Shown in pieces: positions 1-10,072 of a stretch of 64,000 nucleotides of DNA. The notes under the pieces were generated by a model. It was not told the origin of the DNA. It did not search any database and worked only from the letters and a program-made list of their open reading frames with translations. The stretch is from Trichormus sp. M33_DOE_039 (GTDB lineage Bacteria > Cyanobacteriota > Cyanobacteriia > Cyanobacteriales > Nostocaceae), in contig DVDT01000018.1 in assembly GCA_015296085.1 (NCBI GenBank), positions 1 through 64,000 on the forward strand. The letters run 5' to 3'. The position numbers and the translations under genes are program-made. Each line of letters begins with the position of its first letter. The first letter of the stretch is position 1.

Positions 1-1
1 C

Positions 2-124
2 ACTTTTACTGAAGCATTAGAGGCATTTAGAACGGCTATGTCCTATCGATTTTTCGATTGGTTAACACTTAATCGTGACCTGTTTGCTGCTTATAAAGCC
101 AGCTTAGGTTACATTTGGGCTTAA
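2..124 (+). CDS. C-terminal fragment of an unknown protein cut by the window edge
   Basis: Forty sense codons followed by TAA, open to the left edge. The peptide is rich in aromatic residues and ends in GYIWA. I do not recognise the family, and the start lies outside the window. Codon use looks like its neighbours, so it is probably the true end of a gene, but chance read-through cannot be excluded at this length. Confidence 0.4.
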   Translation, partial: TFTEALEAFRTAMSYRFFDWLTLNRDLFAAYKASLGYIWA

Positions 125-166
125 TTTTTGTCTAAGTCCCGCTAGTTAATTCAATGAAAGCTATAT

Positions 167-994
167 TTAATTTTGCTGTTCAGATACTAACTTAGTAAAT
201 TCTCTTAAAATCTTTTTGTATCTTGCCCCCGCCACCCAGAAAAAATCATTATGTGTTGCCTCTTCTACCCATAAAAATAGTTTTGGCGAATTTGCATTAG
301 CGTACAATTTTTCTGAATGCTCAAAAGGAATAACCTCATCAGCTTTACCGTGCATAATCAATACTGGACATTTCACATTTTTAATTTTTTCCAGATTAAT
401 GAATTTATCAAAAGGCAAAATTTTCAATGGCAATACTACTCGAAATGCAGAAATAAAACTGCTTTCTATAATCAAGCCTGCAACTGGTTTCCGTGCTGCT
501 AAATCTACTGCTGAACCACCACCAACTGAACGTCCAAAAACAATAATCTGTCGTGGTGTTATGTTTAAGTCTTGGGTTAAATAATTGTAAACAGTGTCAA
601 TATCTTGATAAGCGTAATTTTCTGTAGGTGTTCCTTCGCTTGTTCCGTAACCGCGATAATCATATGCCAAGACATTGAAACCTAAGTCACGCAATTGCTC
701 CAGATATTGTTTAACATCGCCTAAATCTTCTGCATTGCCATGAACATATATAATTGTGTACTTAGCTGTAGGGTTAATTAAATGAATTGCCGAAATTTTT
801 GTCTTTTCATCACTCTTCAATTTCAATATTTCTTTTGTATCTTCATAACTAGAGGGTTGTCGTAAAAAAATCATGCTATCTGCGCGGAAATAAACGTACA
901 CAGCAAAAAACAAATATATAAAAATTAAAGATTTTAGCAATCTTATCCACGTAAAATCACCGAGCAAAATTTTTTTGAGCCGCTGTTTATCCAT
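167..994 (-). CDS. alpha/beta hydrolase, membrane-anchored serine hydrolase
   Basis: 275 residues. An N-terminal hydrophobic segment (about 17-37) suggests a membrane anchor, with the catalytic domain behind it. The fold is shown by the HGNAED oxyanion strand (85-90), the nucleophile elbow GRSVG with Ser156, an acid in HGKADE (Asp219) and a late His248 in EATHND, giving a complete Ser-Asp-His triad. The layout matches the BEM46/ABHD13-like group of hydrolases, whose substrates are mostly unknown. It is transcribed leftwards, separated from metH upstream by a strong terminator hairpin, so it probably has its own promoter. The substrate cannot be inferred here. Confidence 0.85.
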   Translation of the reverse strand: MDKQRLKKILLGDFTWIRLLKSLIFIYLFFAVYVYFRADSMIFLRQPSSYEDTKEILKLKSDEKTKISAIHLINPTAKYTIIYVHGNAEDLGDVKQYLEQLRDLGFNVLAYDYRGYGTSEGTPTENYAYQDIDTVYNYLTQDLNITPRQIIVFGRSVGGGSAVDLAARKPVAGLIIESSFISAFRVVLPLKILPFDKFINLEKIKNVKCPVLIMHGKADEVIPFEHSEKLYANANSPKLFLWVEEATHNDFFWVAGARYKKILREFTKLVSEQQN

Positions 995-1030
995 AAATTC
1001 ACTATTTTATCTATACGTTGAAAAATAAAA

Positions 1031-1058
1031 GGGGGAAAGCTGTAAATAGCTTTCCCCC
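1031..1058 (-). terminator. rho-independent terminator of metH
   Basis: A perfect 11-bp stem (GGGGGAAAGCT / AGCTTTCCCCC) with a 6-nt loop lies 36 nt after the metH stop. In the metH direction it is followed by a T-rich tract (complement of 1021-1030). The other side also ends in five Ts, so it could work in both directions. Confidence 0.85.
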
Positions 1059-1093
1059 TTTTTGATGCTTGCTAACTTTGAATACTACCTAAA

Positions 1094-4000
1094 TTAAGCA
1101 GTGAAATACTTCGCGATTGGGTGATAGGTAATAATCGCCGTTGTAGACTGTTCTGGATAAAGCTGTTCACTTTCATCCATATATAAATTAATTCTGTCAG
1201 TCTGCAACAATTCCAGTTGCTTATACTGGTCTTGAATATTTGGACAAGCCGGATAGCCAAAACTATACCGTGAACCACGATAACGCTGTGCTAACACATC
1301 CCGAATGTTATCTGGTTCTTCAGCACCAAACCCTAACTCCAGGCGAATTCTGGTGTGTGTCCACTCAGCCAAGGCTTCCGCCACTTGCACCGCCAAACCG
1401 TGGAAATATAGATAATCTGTGTATTGATTATCTGCAAATAATTTTTGTGCGTACTCTGTAGCAATTTCCCCTACAGTTACCGCTTGCATTGGAAAAACAT
1501 CAATGATTCCCGATTCCTTGGATGCAAAGAAATCTGCAATACAGAGTCTTCTTAACGACTTTTGGCGGGGAAACTCAAACTTAGCTATCTCTTTTGCATT
1601 TTGGCTGTTGCTTTCATAGATATACAAACTATTCCCCTCAGACTGACAAGGAAAATACCCGTAAATCACTTGGGGATGCAACAGATTTTCATCGATAATG
1701 CGCTGTTTCCAAGTTTCTAAAATAGGATAAACTTTCTCATTCAAGAATGCTTGATACTCTTCTTTAGATTGTTCCTTCGGCTTGCGGAATTGCCACTGTC
1801 CAGCAATCAAGGCTTGTAAATCTAAATGCCAGAATATTTCCTCAATGGGAATATCACTAGGTTGTAATAGTTTCGTTCCCCAAAACGGTGGCGTGGGACG
1901 TTCTATATCTACTGCTACCGCTTCGGAACGTCTGGTGTCTGGGGAAACTGGGGATTGGGGGCTGGGGACTGGTGAGTCAGCACGGTCTTGGGGAGGCAGT
2001 CCGTCGGAGGAACTACCGTGGTTTCCCCCATGTAGCTTGCTTCCCTGGAGGGGGGCAACTGACGAATCCCGTTCGCGTAGCGTCCCGAAAGGAAGGGGGG
2101 ACTGGGAATTAGGGGGAGAGGATTTTTCCTTAGTCGTTGCTGGTTTTTCAGTATCTAATTCATCCAGGAATCCTTGTAAGTCATTCCAGTTACCAGATGC
2201 TTTGGCTGGCATTAATTTATCCATAAAATGCAAGTCAGAGAACGCATCTTTGCCGTAAACTACCTTCCCTTTGTAGGTATTTTGGCAATCTTGATGCACA
2301 AATTTTGGAGTCAAGGCCGCACCACCTAAAATTACGGGTACAGTAATACCTTTTTCGTTGAATACCTCCAAGTTTTCTTTCATGAAAGCGGTTGACTTTA
2401 CCAGTAACCCACTCATGGCTATACAATCGGCTTTATTTTGATTGTAAGCCTCGATAATGTTTTCCACTGGCTGCTTAATTCCCAGGTTAATTACCTTGTA
2501 ACCATTGTTAGACAGGATGATATCTACTAGGTTTTTACCAATGTCGTGAACATCACCTTTGACTGTGGCAATAATTACTGTTCCTTTGGCATTATTTCCC
2601 GCCTCGGATTTTTCCATGAACGGTTCAAGATAAGCTACAGCAGCTTTCATGGTTTCCGCAGACTGTAACACGAAGGGCAATTGCATTTGTCCTGAACCGA
2701 ACAACTCACCCACAACTTTCATCCCATCTAGCAGGAAGGTGTTGATAATTTCTAGGGGAGGATATTGTTCTAAAGCTTTATTCAATTGTGCTTCTAAACC
2801 GATGCGTTCACCGTCGATGATATGGCGTTTGAGGCGTTCTTCTAGCGGTAATGTTTCATCAACACCTGTGTTACGTTTGGTTTTGACACCTTCAAATAAT
2901 TTGGTCAGTTCTCCTAGGGGGTCGTAAATGCAAACATTACCTTCAAATTTACGCTCATCATAGATTAACTGGCGGCAAACTTCTTGATGATGGGCTTCTA
3001 TCTTAGAGAGTGGTAATATCTTACTAGCACTGACGATCGCTGCATCCATACCAGCTGCCATAGCTTCATGCAAGAAAGTAGAATTCAGCACAATCCGCGC
3101 GGCTGGACTCAAACCAAAAGATATATTGGACACCCCTAAAATTACATGGCATCCTGGCAATTCTTGGCAAATGCGCCGGATTGCCTCAATTGTAGCCTTA
3201 CCATTTTCTCTATCTTCTTCAATCCCTGTAGAAATAGGTAAAGCTAGAGTATCAAAGAATATTTCAGTGGCAGGGATACCATACTCCACAGCTTGGCGAT
3301 AAGCACGCTGGGCAATTTGGAATTTCTTCTCTGCTGTCCGTGCCATGCCGTCTTCGTCAATTGTGCCAATGACTACACCCGCACCATATTTCCTTGCTAA
3401 TTCTAGCACCTTTAAAAAGCGCGGTTCGCCATCTTCGTAATTGGTAGAGTTCAACAGACACTTACCCCCAGCTACCTTTAAACCCGCCTCCATTTTTTCC
3501 CATTCGGTGGAGTCAAGCATTAAAGGCAATGTGACATTATTGACAATGCGTGAAACTAACTCGTGCATATCTCGCACACCATCGCGTCCCACGTAATCGA
3601 CGTTGACATCTAGGATATGTGCGCCTTCCTTAACTTGCGCCCTAGCCATTGATACCAGTCCGTCCCAGTCTTCCGCATTTAACAAATCGCGGCACTTTTT
3701 AGAACCACTGGCGTTGAGACGTTCACCCACAATCAAGAAAGAATTATCTTGCTCGTAAGGCTGAGTAGAATAAATTGATGCAGCCGCAGGTTCAAGACTT
3801 GGGTGTCTCACTTTTGGCTTCAGTTCTTGGGCGATTTGAGCCAATTGTTGAATGTGTTCTGGACGTGTCCCACAGCAACCCCCTATCACTTGGACACCCA
3901 AATCTTCAACGAAGTGCATCAACGCCATGCGCAATTCCATTGGTGTTAAGCGGTAGTGTGCTTGACCACCAACGTTTTCCGGTAATCCCGCATTGGGAAC

Positions 4001-4756
4001 GCAAGAAACCACAAATGGCGAATGTTCAGATAAATATTTGATGTGTGGTTTCATCAAGTCTGGCCCGGTGGCACAGTTGAGACCAAGAATATCAATTGGG
4101 TAAGGTTCTAAAATAGTCAGCACTGCGCTGATTTCTGAACCAACTAGCATTGTCCCCATACTTTCCATTGTCACAGATACCATTAGAGGTATCCGTTCCC
4201 CTTTTTTGGTAAAGACTTCTTCAATCCCATTCAATGCTGCTTTGATTTGCAGTACATCTTGGCAAGTTTCAACGATGAATAAATCCACTCCGCCATCAAA
4301 TAATGCTTCGGCTTGTTCGGCGAAAGCAGTTTTTAAGGTGTCAAAGTCAATATGTCCCAAGGTTGGTAGTTTGGTGGTGGGGCCGATAGAACCCGCCACA
4401 AACCGGGGTTTCTCTGGGGTAGAGAATTCCGCCGCGACGCTTTTTGCTAGTTCAGCAGCTGTTTTGTTGAGATAGTATGTTTGGTCTGCTAGATCATATT
4501 CTGCTAATACAATCGACGTACCGCCGAAAGTATCAGTTTCGATGACATCTGCACCCACGGCGAGGAAGTCTCGGTGAACTTTGGCGACGGCTTCGGGTTT
4601 GGTGTGGACTAGGTATTCGTTACAACCTTCGTATTGCGCTCCGCCAAAGTCTTCATCTGTGAGGTTTTGGGTTTGCAGGTTAGTTCCCATTGCGCCGTCG
4701 AAGACGATTACTGGCCTCTCCGGACTACGTAAGTGTTTGAGAAAAGGATGGGTCAT
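1094..4756 (-). CDS. metH: cobalamin-dependent methionine synthase (5-methyltetrahydrofolate--homocysteine methyltransferase)
   Basis: 1220 residues. Transfers a methyl group from methyltetrahydrofolate to homocysteine through a cobalamin cofactor, making methionine in the cytoplasm. Domains in order: homocysteine-binding barrel (1 to about 320) with the zinc cysteines in LNCATGP and GGCCGTRP; pterin-binding barrel (about 340-620); cobalamin cap and binding domains, with the B12-ligating motif DVHDIGKN at about 735; and a C-terminal AdoMet activation domain (about 960-1200). Between the cobalamin and activation domains is an unusual Ser/Pro-rich stretch (about 866-956) encoded by repeat-like DNA (see separate entry). 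The ATG is preceded by an AGGA-type ribosome binding site. I saw no SAM or cobalamin riboswitch in the leader. The gene appears monocistronic. Confidence 0.97.
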   Translation of the reverse strand: MTHPFLKHLRSPERPVIVFDGAMGTNLQTQNLTDEDFGGAQYEGCNEYLVHTKPEAVAKVHRDFLAVGADVIETDTFGGTSIVLAEYDLADQTYYLNKTAAELAKSVAAEFSTPEKPRFVAGSIGPTTKLPTLGHIDFDTLKTAFAEQAEALFDGGVDLFIVETCQDVLQIKAALNGIEEVFTKKGERIPLMVSVTMESMGTMLVGSEISAVLTILEPYPIDILGLNCATGPDLMKPHIKYLSEHSPFVVSCVPNAGLPENVGGQAHYRLTPMELRMALMHFVEDLGVQVIGGCCGTRPEHIQQLAQIAQELKPKVRHPSLEPAAASIYSTQPYEQDNSFLIVGERLNASGSKKCRDLLNAEDWDGLVSMARAQVKEGAHILDVNVDYVGRDGVRDMHELVSRIVNNVTLPLMLDSTEWEKMEAGLKVAGGKCLLNSTNYEDGEPRFLKVLELARKYGAGVVIGTIDEDGMARTAEKKFQIAQRAYRQAVEYGIPATEIFFDTLALPISTGIEEDRENGKATIEAIRRICQELPGCHVILGVSNISFGLSPAARIVLNSTFLHEAMAAGMDAAIVSASKILPLSKIEAHHQEVCRQLIYDERKFEGNVCIYDPLGELTKLFEGVKTKRNTGVDETLPLEERLKRHIIDGERIGLEAQLNKALEQYPPLEIINTFLLDGMKVVGELFGSGQMQLPFVLQSAETMKAAVAYLEPFMEKSEAGNNAKGTVIIATVKGDVHDIGKNLVDIILSNNGYKVINLGIKQPVENIIEAYNQNKADCIAMSGLLVKSTAFMKENLEVFNEKGITVPVILGGAALTPKFVHQDCQNTYKGKVVYGKDAFSDLHFMDKLMPAKASGNWNDLQGFLDELDTEKPATTKEKSSPPNSQSPLPFGTLRERDSSVAPLQGSKLHGGNHGSSSDGLPPQDRADSPVPSPQSPVSPDTRRSEAVAVDIERPTPPFWGTKLLQPSDIPIEEIFWHLDLQALIAGQWQFRKPKEQSKEEYQAFLNEKVYPILETWKQRIIDENLLHPQVIYGYFPCQSEGNSLYIYESNSQNAKEIAKFEFPRQKSLRRLCIADFFASKESGIIDVFPMQAVTVGEIATEYAQKLFADNQYTDYLYFHGLAVQVAEALAEWTHTRIRLELGFGAEEPDNIRDVLAQRYRGSRYSFGYPACPNIQDQYKQLELLQTDRINLYMDESEQLYPEQSTTAIITYHPIAKYFTA
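1925..2130. repeat. interspersed repeat and STRR heptamers inserted in frame in metH
   Basis: Plus-strand sequence here has GGGGATTGGGGGCTGGGGAC-type heptamers (about 1950-1972) and then GC-rich repeat-like sequence, including the TTCGCGTAGCGTCCCG block around 2070-2090. It resembles the window's intergenic repeats in style rather than metH coding sequence. It stays open in the metH frame and adds about 70-90 low-complexity residues to the linker before the activation domain. Confidence 0.7.
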
Positions 4757-5060
4757 ATTTTCCTGGAGGAAATGAGGAAGTTAAGTGAGTCTTGTGATAC
4801 TCGACTTCATCTATTATTTTCCACAATTGGGGGAGTTTAGTTAGAGTTTCGGTAAGGGAATGTTTTTTAAATTCAGAGGGGCGGGGATTGTGTTCGTGAT
4901 ACCAGTATTTTGACTGAGCTAGTGAAAAGTGATATATTGTTTACTTATTTATACTGAGTTTAAAAACGAGTTTTAAATCGGGAATTAATCAGTTTAATTC
5001 TGCATACAAGCAAGTCTAGGTTTTGCAACTTTTATCAAACTAAAAAATAGCCATAAAATT
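4757..5060. other. divergent intergenic region between metH and the peptidoglycan-binding gene
   Basis: About 300 bp, AT-rich towards its right half, that must hold the promoters of both divergent genes. I could not identify a convincing promoter, NtcA box, riboswitch or small ORF in it. Confidence 0.4.
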
Positions 5061-6593
5061 ATGGACACCATTGGTTATTCCTACCTTACTTCAGTGTACG
5101 AAGAGTCTGAAGATATTGAGTTTCTTCCTGTCCAAATTAATTGGGAATTTTTGCCGTGGCGGAAGTTGTCTAGTATGGCGGCAATACGGTTGTTATCTGT
5201 GACATTAAGTTTAGGTGTTTTGAGTTTAGCTGAAGAGGCTTTAGCTCTGGAAAAAGTTGGCAGTAGTGGTGCTAACGTTACTAATATTCAAAGGTGTTTG
5301 AAGCAGTTAGGCTTTTTAAATGCTCCGGTTACAGGTAAATTTGCTACCTTGACTCAAAGAGCAGTAATTGGTTTTCAAAGAGCCAATAGATTGACAGCAG
5401 ATGGTGTTGTTGGCAATGGTACACGAACAGCATTACATAGAGCTTGTCAAGGTAGAAATGCTAGTGGAGATTTGCAATTTGGTAGTAGAGGTACAGCAGT
5501 TGTTCAACTACAGAGAAACTTAAAACAGTTGGGCTACTTTAATGCTCCTAACACCGGTTATTTCGGGACAGCAACTCAACAAGCTGTCATCCGTTTTCAG
5601 CGTTCTGTGGCAATTGGGGCTGACGGTGTGGTTGGTTCGAGAACTGCCCAAGCAATTAGGAATGCGGGTAGTATGGGCGGACGATACCCAGTGCTGTCTG
5701 AAGGTAGTAGCGGACAGGATGTAATTAGGCTACAACAGCGTTTGCGGCAGTTAGGTTATTTCAATGCTAATCCTACGGGGAATTTTAAAGGCATCACTAA
5801 AAATGCAGTGATTACTTTTCAACGTCGTGCAGGGCTGGCGGCGACTGGGGTTGTGAATCGGCAAACTTGGAATGCTCTGTTAGGTTCTGCTCAAAATCCA
5901 GGTATATCTGGACTCTCGACGCAGCAAGTTAGAGATCTGCAACAACGCCTGCGGGATTTAGGATACTTTAAGACTAATCCTAATGGGACTGTAGGGCCGA
6001 TGACGCGAGAAGCAATCATGCAGTTTCAGCGAGATTATAGATTAAGTGCTGATGGTGTTGCCGATGTGCAAGTCTTACAAGCAGTACGTCAAGCTTGGAA
6101 TGCGAGATATGCTAATCAGCCCCTTCGAGATGTTCTGTTTGTGGGCGATCGCGGTGAAAATGTCAGAATAGTACAACGGCGTTTATCAGAGTTAGGCTAT
6201 TTTGATGGCAGTATAGATGGTTACTTCGATGAATATACTAGGGCATCTGTAGCTAGATTTCAGCAAGCTTATCAAATCAATCCTACAGGTAGAGTTGATT
6301 GGCAAACTTGGCAAGTACTCAATGTCAATAATAATCTTCCTGTTCCAGTACGGAATGTTTCTAATATTCCTCCCAGTCGTCCCAGCAATAATCGCTATGT
6401 AGTGATCGTACCCATTAGTAACCAGAATACTCTCAATCAAGTACGTCGCCTCATACCTGATGCCTTTGCAGAACAATCCAATTTAGGGCGTTATGTGAAT
6501 GCTGGTGCATTCAGCGATCGCTCTTTGGCAGAATTAAGGTCTAAAATGTTACGTACTAACGGTTTAGATGCGAGGATACAGTATTTTAATTAA
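5061..6593 (+). CDS. exported or membrane-anchored protein with five peptidoglycan-binding repeats and a SPOR-like C-terminus
   Basis: 510 residues. After a polar N-terminus (1-38) comes one hydrophobic segment (about 39-60), then five PG_binding_1 repeats at about 64-130, 138-200, 210-272, 280-342 and 355-418. Each has the pattern LQ-x-x-L-x-x-LGYF ... A(V)-x-x-FQ-x-x-x-x-L-x-x-x-G. The last 65 residues (VVIVP to ARIQYFN) look like a SPOR-type domain, with the typical ending of short strands. Such proteins bind cell-wall glycan strands; no catalytic hydrolase domain is present, so a structural or targeting role is more likely. It converges on sbcC. The polar extension before the signal segment is odd; a start at Met39 would give a more usual signal peptide. 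Confidence 0.85.
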   Translation: MDTIGYSYLTSVYEESEDIEFLPVQINWEFLPWRKLSSMAAIRLLSVTLSLGVLSLAEEALALEKVGSSGANVTNIQRCLKQLGFLNAPVTGKFATLTQRAVIGFQRANRLTADGVVGNGTRTALHRACQGRNASGDLQFGSRGTAVVQLQRNLKQLGYFNAPNTGYFGTATQQAVIRFQRSVAIGADGVVGSRTAQAIRNAGSMGGRYPVLSEGSSGQDVIRLQQRLRQLGYFNANPTGNFKGITKNAVITFQRRAGLAATGVVNRQTWNALLGSAQNPGISGLSTQQVRDLQQRLRDLGYFKTNPNGTVGPMTREAIMQFQRDYRLSADGVADVQVLQAVRQAWNARYANQPLRDVLFVGDRGENVRIVQRRLSELGYFDGSIDGYFDEYTRASVARFQQAYQINPTGRVDWQTWQVLNVNNNLPVPVRNVSNIPPSRPSNNRYVVIVPISNQNTLNQVRRLIPDAFAEQSNLGRYVNAGAFSDRSLAELRSKMLRTNGLDARIQYFN

Positions 6594-6595
6594 GG

Positions 6596-6704
6596 ACTGG
6601 GGATTGGGGACTGGGGGACAAGGTAGATTTTAGGCCACTGCCTAATGACGGCAGTTGCTCCTTTCGGGGAGACCCCTGCGTATCCGTCACTGCCTCCCCA
6701 ATAC
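6596..6704. repeat. STRR heptamers followed by the short form of an interspersed repeat
   Basis: GGACTGGGGATTGGGGACTGGG-type heptamers follow the stop codon at once. They are followed by a repeat (about 6644-6699) whose first 19 bases and last roughly 33 bases match the ends of the longer copy at 22688-22867. The short copy lacks the middle. It fills the gap between two convergent genes. Confidence 0.7.
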
Positions 6705-6711
6705 CCGATAA

Positions 6712-9700
6712 CTAAGTTAATAGTCTTACTTGTGACCCTTGTTGTGTCTTGTTTACCTCGATTCTAGCTTGGAAGGCTTCTTTGAGGTGGGGCATATGGG
6801 TGACGGTGAGAATACAGGCAAAATCGTTGGCGATCGCATTAATGGCCGCTATGAGGCGATCGCATCCTTCTGCATCCTGTGTACCGAAACCTTCATCAAC
6901 AATCAATAACTGTAAAGCTGCTCCGGCTCTTTGTGCTAATAATTTCGCTAAGGCTAACCGAATCGCAAAGTTAATTCTAAATGCTTCCCCTCCAGAATAA
7001 GTCTCATAGGCGCGTGTGCCTCTAGCATCGGCAATTAAAATATCTAAGGTGTCGATTAATTTGGCGTTTTTCTTCGTTGATTTACTGCTTTTTCCTGCTT
7101 TCTGGGTAATAAATTGTACGTGCAGTTGATTAGCGGTCAATCTTGATAACAGTTGATTGGTCTCTGCTTCTAGTTGTGGCAACACATTCTCAATCATCAG
7201 GGCTTGGATACCATTTTTACCAAATGCCTGGGCGAGTTCCTGATACACCCGATACTGTTGTCTACAAGTTTGTAGTTGTTGCTGTTGTTCTTCATACTGA
7301 ATCTGTAAATTTTCCAGTTGTAGAGCTAGCTGTTCTAAACGCCCCAACTGAGTAATACATTCATCTAGTTGTCGTCTGCGGGCGGCTATTTGCTGCTCTA
7401 AAGCTTGAATCTCTGCAATGGGATTTGTCGATGCGGCTAACTGCTCTTCAATGTTGGTAATTTGAGTGACCAGTTGTTGCCTTTCTTGCAATCTCGCGTT
7501 TCTGGATGCCTCCAAATCTTGTAATCTCGTTTGGAGTTGGGGATACTGCTGCTGGGCTGACAATAGTTGTTGATAGCGCAACTGCCAAGATTGAGCTTGA
7601 CGTAGGTTGGTGCGAATCTGGTTGTGTTGTTCGGAACTATAACTAATGTCGTTAATTTGCCGCTCAATCGCAGCAATTTGTTTGGCACACTCAGAATCCA
7701 CTTGCTCTTGCTGGATTCTGGTTTGCAATTGGGCAATTTGCGCTTGTAATTCTGGTTTTCGGGCTGCTAATGCGGCTCGGCGTTTGGTAGCATCTTTGAT
7801 TTGCCCTTGTTTAATTTCTGCCCACCGCCATCTTTCGACCTCACTTCGCGCCAAAGCATGGTCTTGCTCATTATAATTTAGGGTTTGCAGATATTGTTCT
7901 ACCTGCCTGAGTTCGGCTTGTTGTGTGGGAGCGTAGTCGCCAATTTGCAGCGATCGCTCTAGGTGTTGTTTTTCTGCAGCTAGTTGTTGTAAATGCTGTT
8001 CTGCATCGCTAGTAGATTGTAACTGGGCAGCTAATTGCCCTCTTTGCTCCCGTAAACTATCATAAGCATTTAGTTTCTGGAATATTTCTTTGTATTCTTG
8101 CCGCAGTAGTTGAATTTCTCGATCGGAAACTGCCATCTGTTCCCGAAATACCCACAATTGACCCTCGGTCTCTTGATACTCACCTTTAGTTTTATCGACG
8201 ACGCGATTCCAATGATGTTCATCTAAGGGACGTTCGCATAAAGGACAAATCGCATCAGGAGTGCGAAGCATTTGCAGTTTCTGCTCTAATTCCCCTAATA
8301 GTCTTTCATACTCTCGGTGCTGTGCCTGTAGTCGTTCAATAAAGTGCCTTCTTTCTTGACCTTTCTCTTGGACTCGTTGCAGATAAACTCGATCTTTCTC
8401 CATTTGCTCAATCTGCGTCGCCACTTCCATGACTGCTTGTTGCAGTTGGGGTTGGCGTTGTGATGCTCGTTGCAATTGGTTTTCTGTTACTTGTAGTTGT
8501 TCTAAACGCGCTACTAACCCAGCATGAACTCTATCTAGATGACTTTGCAAATTTTGTCGCTGCTGTAATAATGGCGCAACTTGCATTTGTAGTTCATCTA
8601 GATGGGTTAAATGACGACGTGCGGCGGTGAGTTGGGCTAATGCTGCTTCAATTTCACCAGATTTAGACAAAGTTTGCTGAATTTCTTGTTCTTGCTGTTG
8701 TAATGCTTCTAATTGTCCCTGCGCTTGTTGTAATTGCCTTTCTAAATCGTGAATTTGTTTAGTAAGTTGTTGTTGCTGTTGCTGACGCAGTGCAGTTGCA
8801 CGACTGTATTCGTCAAATTTAATGGCGAAGGCTTCTTCTTGAGATTGTAAATTTTGATAATGAGTGTAGCCGTTTTTAATCTCAGGTTCTTGGTTGATTA
8901 AAGCTGCTAACTGGGCAATTTGACTTTCTACTGCACCTTGCTCTTGATGGAGGCGATCGCAGTCTTGAGTTAAATTCTGGTATTGTTGTTTGACAAAATT
9001 GAGCTGCTGTTCCCAATTTGTACGTTGATGTTGCACAACTTGCAAACTTTGTAATTTAATATTGTCAAACGCTTGCACTTGTTGTAATTGATTAATTTCC
9101 GTCTCTAATTCTGCCCGTTGCGCTTGGGTCGTATGACGTTGTTGTAATTGAGTTTTAATGGACTCTAAAGAACGCTCTAATTCCTCAGTTCTAGCTTTAA
9201 ACTGACGAGATGATTCTTTAGCTCGTTCTTCTAATTCATCATACTGATTCAGCTTTAATAACTCCGCCAAAATCTCCTTGCGTTCACTCGGACGCTTGAG
9301 CATAAATTCATCTGCACGCCCTTGACGTAGATAAGCAGAATTAATAAAAGTATCGTAATCAAGCTTAATGTACTCTAGAATTAGCTCCTGTGTGGCTCTT
9401 ACTCCTTTACCAGTCAGAGGACGAAACCCGGAAGGCGTTTCAATTTGGAACTCCAGCACACCACTAGCACCTCTCACACGACTGCGGATGATGCGATATT
9501 TTTGTTGATTACTTTGAAAAGTAAAATCAACTCTAACTTCTTTAGCACCAGCATGAATAACATCATCTTCAGCAGCAGCGCGGCTTTCACCCCACACTGC
9601 CCAGGTAATTGCTTCTAAGAGCGATGATTTACCCGCCCCATTAGAACCACAAATACAAGCCGTATGCAAACCCCGAAAATCTAAAGTTGCATCACGGTAA

Positions 9701-9738
9701 CTCAGAAAATTTTTGAGGATAAGTTGTACTGGAATCAT
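6712..9738 (-). CDS. sbcC: DNA double-strand break repair nuclease subunit SbcC (Rad50-like ATPase)
   Basis: 1008 residues, within the normal size for SbcC. N-terminal Walker A GSNGAGKSS (31-39); long glutamine-rich coiled coils on both sides of a zinc hook CPLC near 500; then the ABC signature YSGGEAFRINFA near 915 and Walker B LLIVDEGFG near 949. With SbcD it forms the Mre11-Rad50-type complex that opens hairpins and processes DNA ends. No sbcD lies next to it in this window, so the subunits are not encoded together here. It is divergent from the exported protein at 10073. Confidence 0.95.
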   Translation of the reverse strand: MIPVQLILKNFLSYRDATLDFRGLHTACICGSNGAGKSSLLEAITWAVWGESRAAAEDDVIHAGAKEVRVDFTFQSNQQKYRIIRSRVRGASGVLEFQIETPSGFRPLTGKGVRATQELILEYIKLDYDTFINSAYLRQGRADEFMLKRPSERKEILAELLKLNQYDELEERAKESSRQFKARTEELERSLESIKTQLQQRHTTQAQRAELETEINQLQQVQAFDNIKLQSLQVVQHQRTNWEQQLNFVKQQYQNLTQDCDRLHQEQGAVESQIAQLAALINQEPEIKNGYTHYQNLQSQEEAFAIKFDEYSRATALRQQQQQQLTKQIHDLERQLQQAQGQLEALQQQEQEIQQTLSKSGEIEAALAQLTAARRHLTHLDELQMQVAPLLQQRQNLQSHLDRVHAGLVARLEQLQVTENQLQRASQRQPQLQQAVMEVATQIEQMEKDRVYLQRVQEKGQERRHFIERLQAQHREYERLLGELEQKLQMLRTPDAICPLCERPLDEHHWNRVVDKTKGEYQETEGQLWVFREQMAVSDREIQLLRQEYKEIFQKLNAYDSLREQRGQLAAQLQSTSDAEQHLQQLAAEKQHLERSLQIGDYAPTQQAELRQVEQYLQTLNYNEQDHALARSEVERWRWAEIKQGQIKDATKRRAALAARKPELQAQIAQLQTRIQQEQVDSECAKQIAAIERQINDISYSSEQHNQIRTNLRQAQSWQLRYQQLLSAQQQYPQLQTRLQDLEASRNARLQERQQLVTQITNIEEQLAASTNPIAEIQALEQQIAARRRQLDECITQLGRLEQLALQLENLQIQYEEQQQQLQTCRQQYRVYQELAQAFGKNGIQALMIENVLPQLEAETNQLLSRLTANQLHVQFITQKAGKSSKSTKKNAKLIDTLDILIADARGTRAYETYSGGEAFRINFAIRLALAKLLAQRAGAALQLLIVDEGFGTQDAEGCDRLIAAINAIANDFACILTVTHMPHLKEAFQARIEVNKTQQGSQVRLLT

Positions 9739-10072
9739 TCAGGCTATATCGCCACATTTACATATTATTAACTAGCAGTACAGATGCACTCTTTGATAGT
9801 TTATCTAGGTGTTTATCAGGTTTCTAGTCTAGGTGTCCGCAAGTTTACAAAAATTTACAATATATCGGCGTAATTTTTCTTGTTGAGAAAATAATTTTGA
9901 CTACCTACTAGATAAACAATTCTTTTTCAGAACACTAAGGCACAGATAAAAACAGGGCTAGAGGCCGGAGAATAATACAATGCGAGTCTTTCTGATGTTA
10001 AAAGTACTCAGAAACAATCTCATTAAAGGCTCGTCATTGATACATATCACCGCACTCAAACCTCAAAAGTTT

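Noticed and set aside
1782-2258. Plus-strand ORF of 158 codons opposite metH
   Set aside because: It crosses the repeat-derived part of metH and has no protein-like features; the metH frame is conserved on both sides.
4757-5060. Possible SAM or cobalamin riboswitch before metH
   Set aside because: No B12-box or SAM-type stem pattern could be found in the metH leader.
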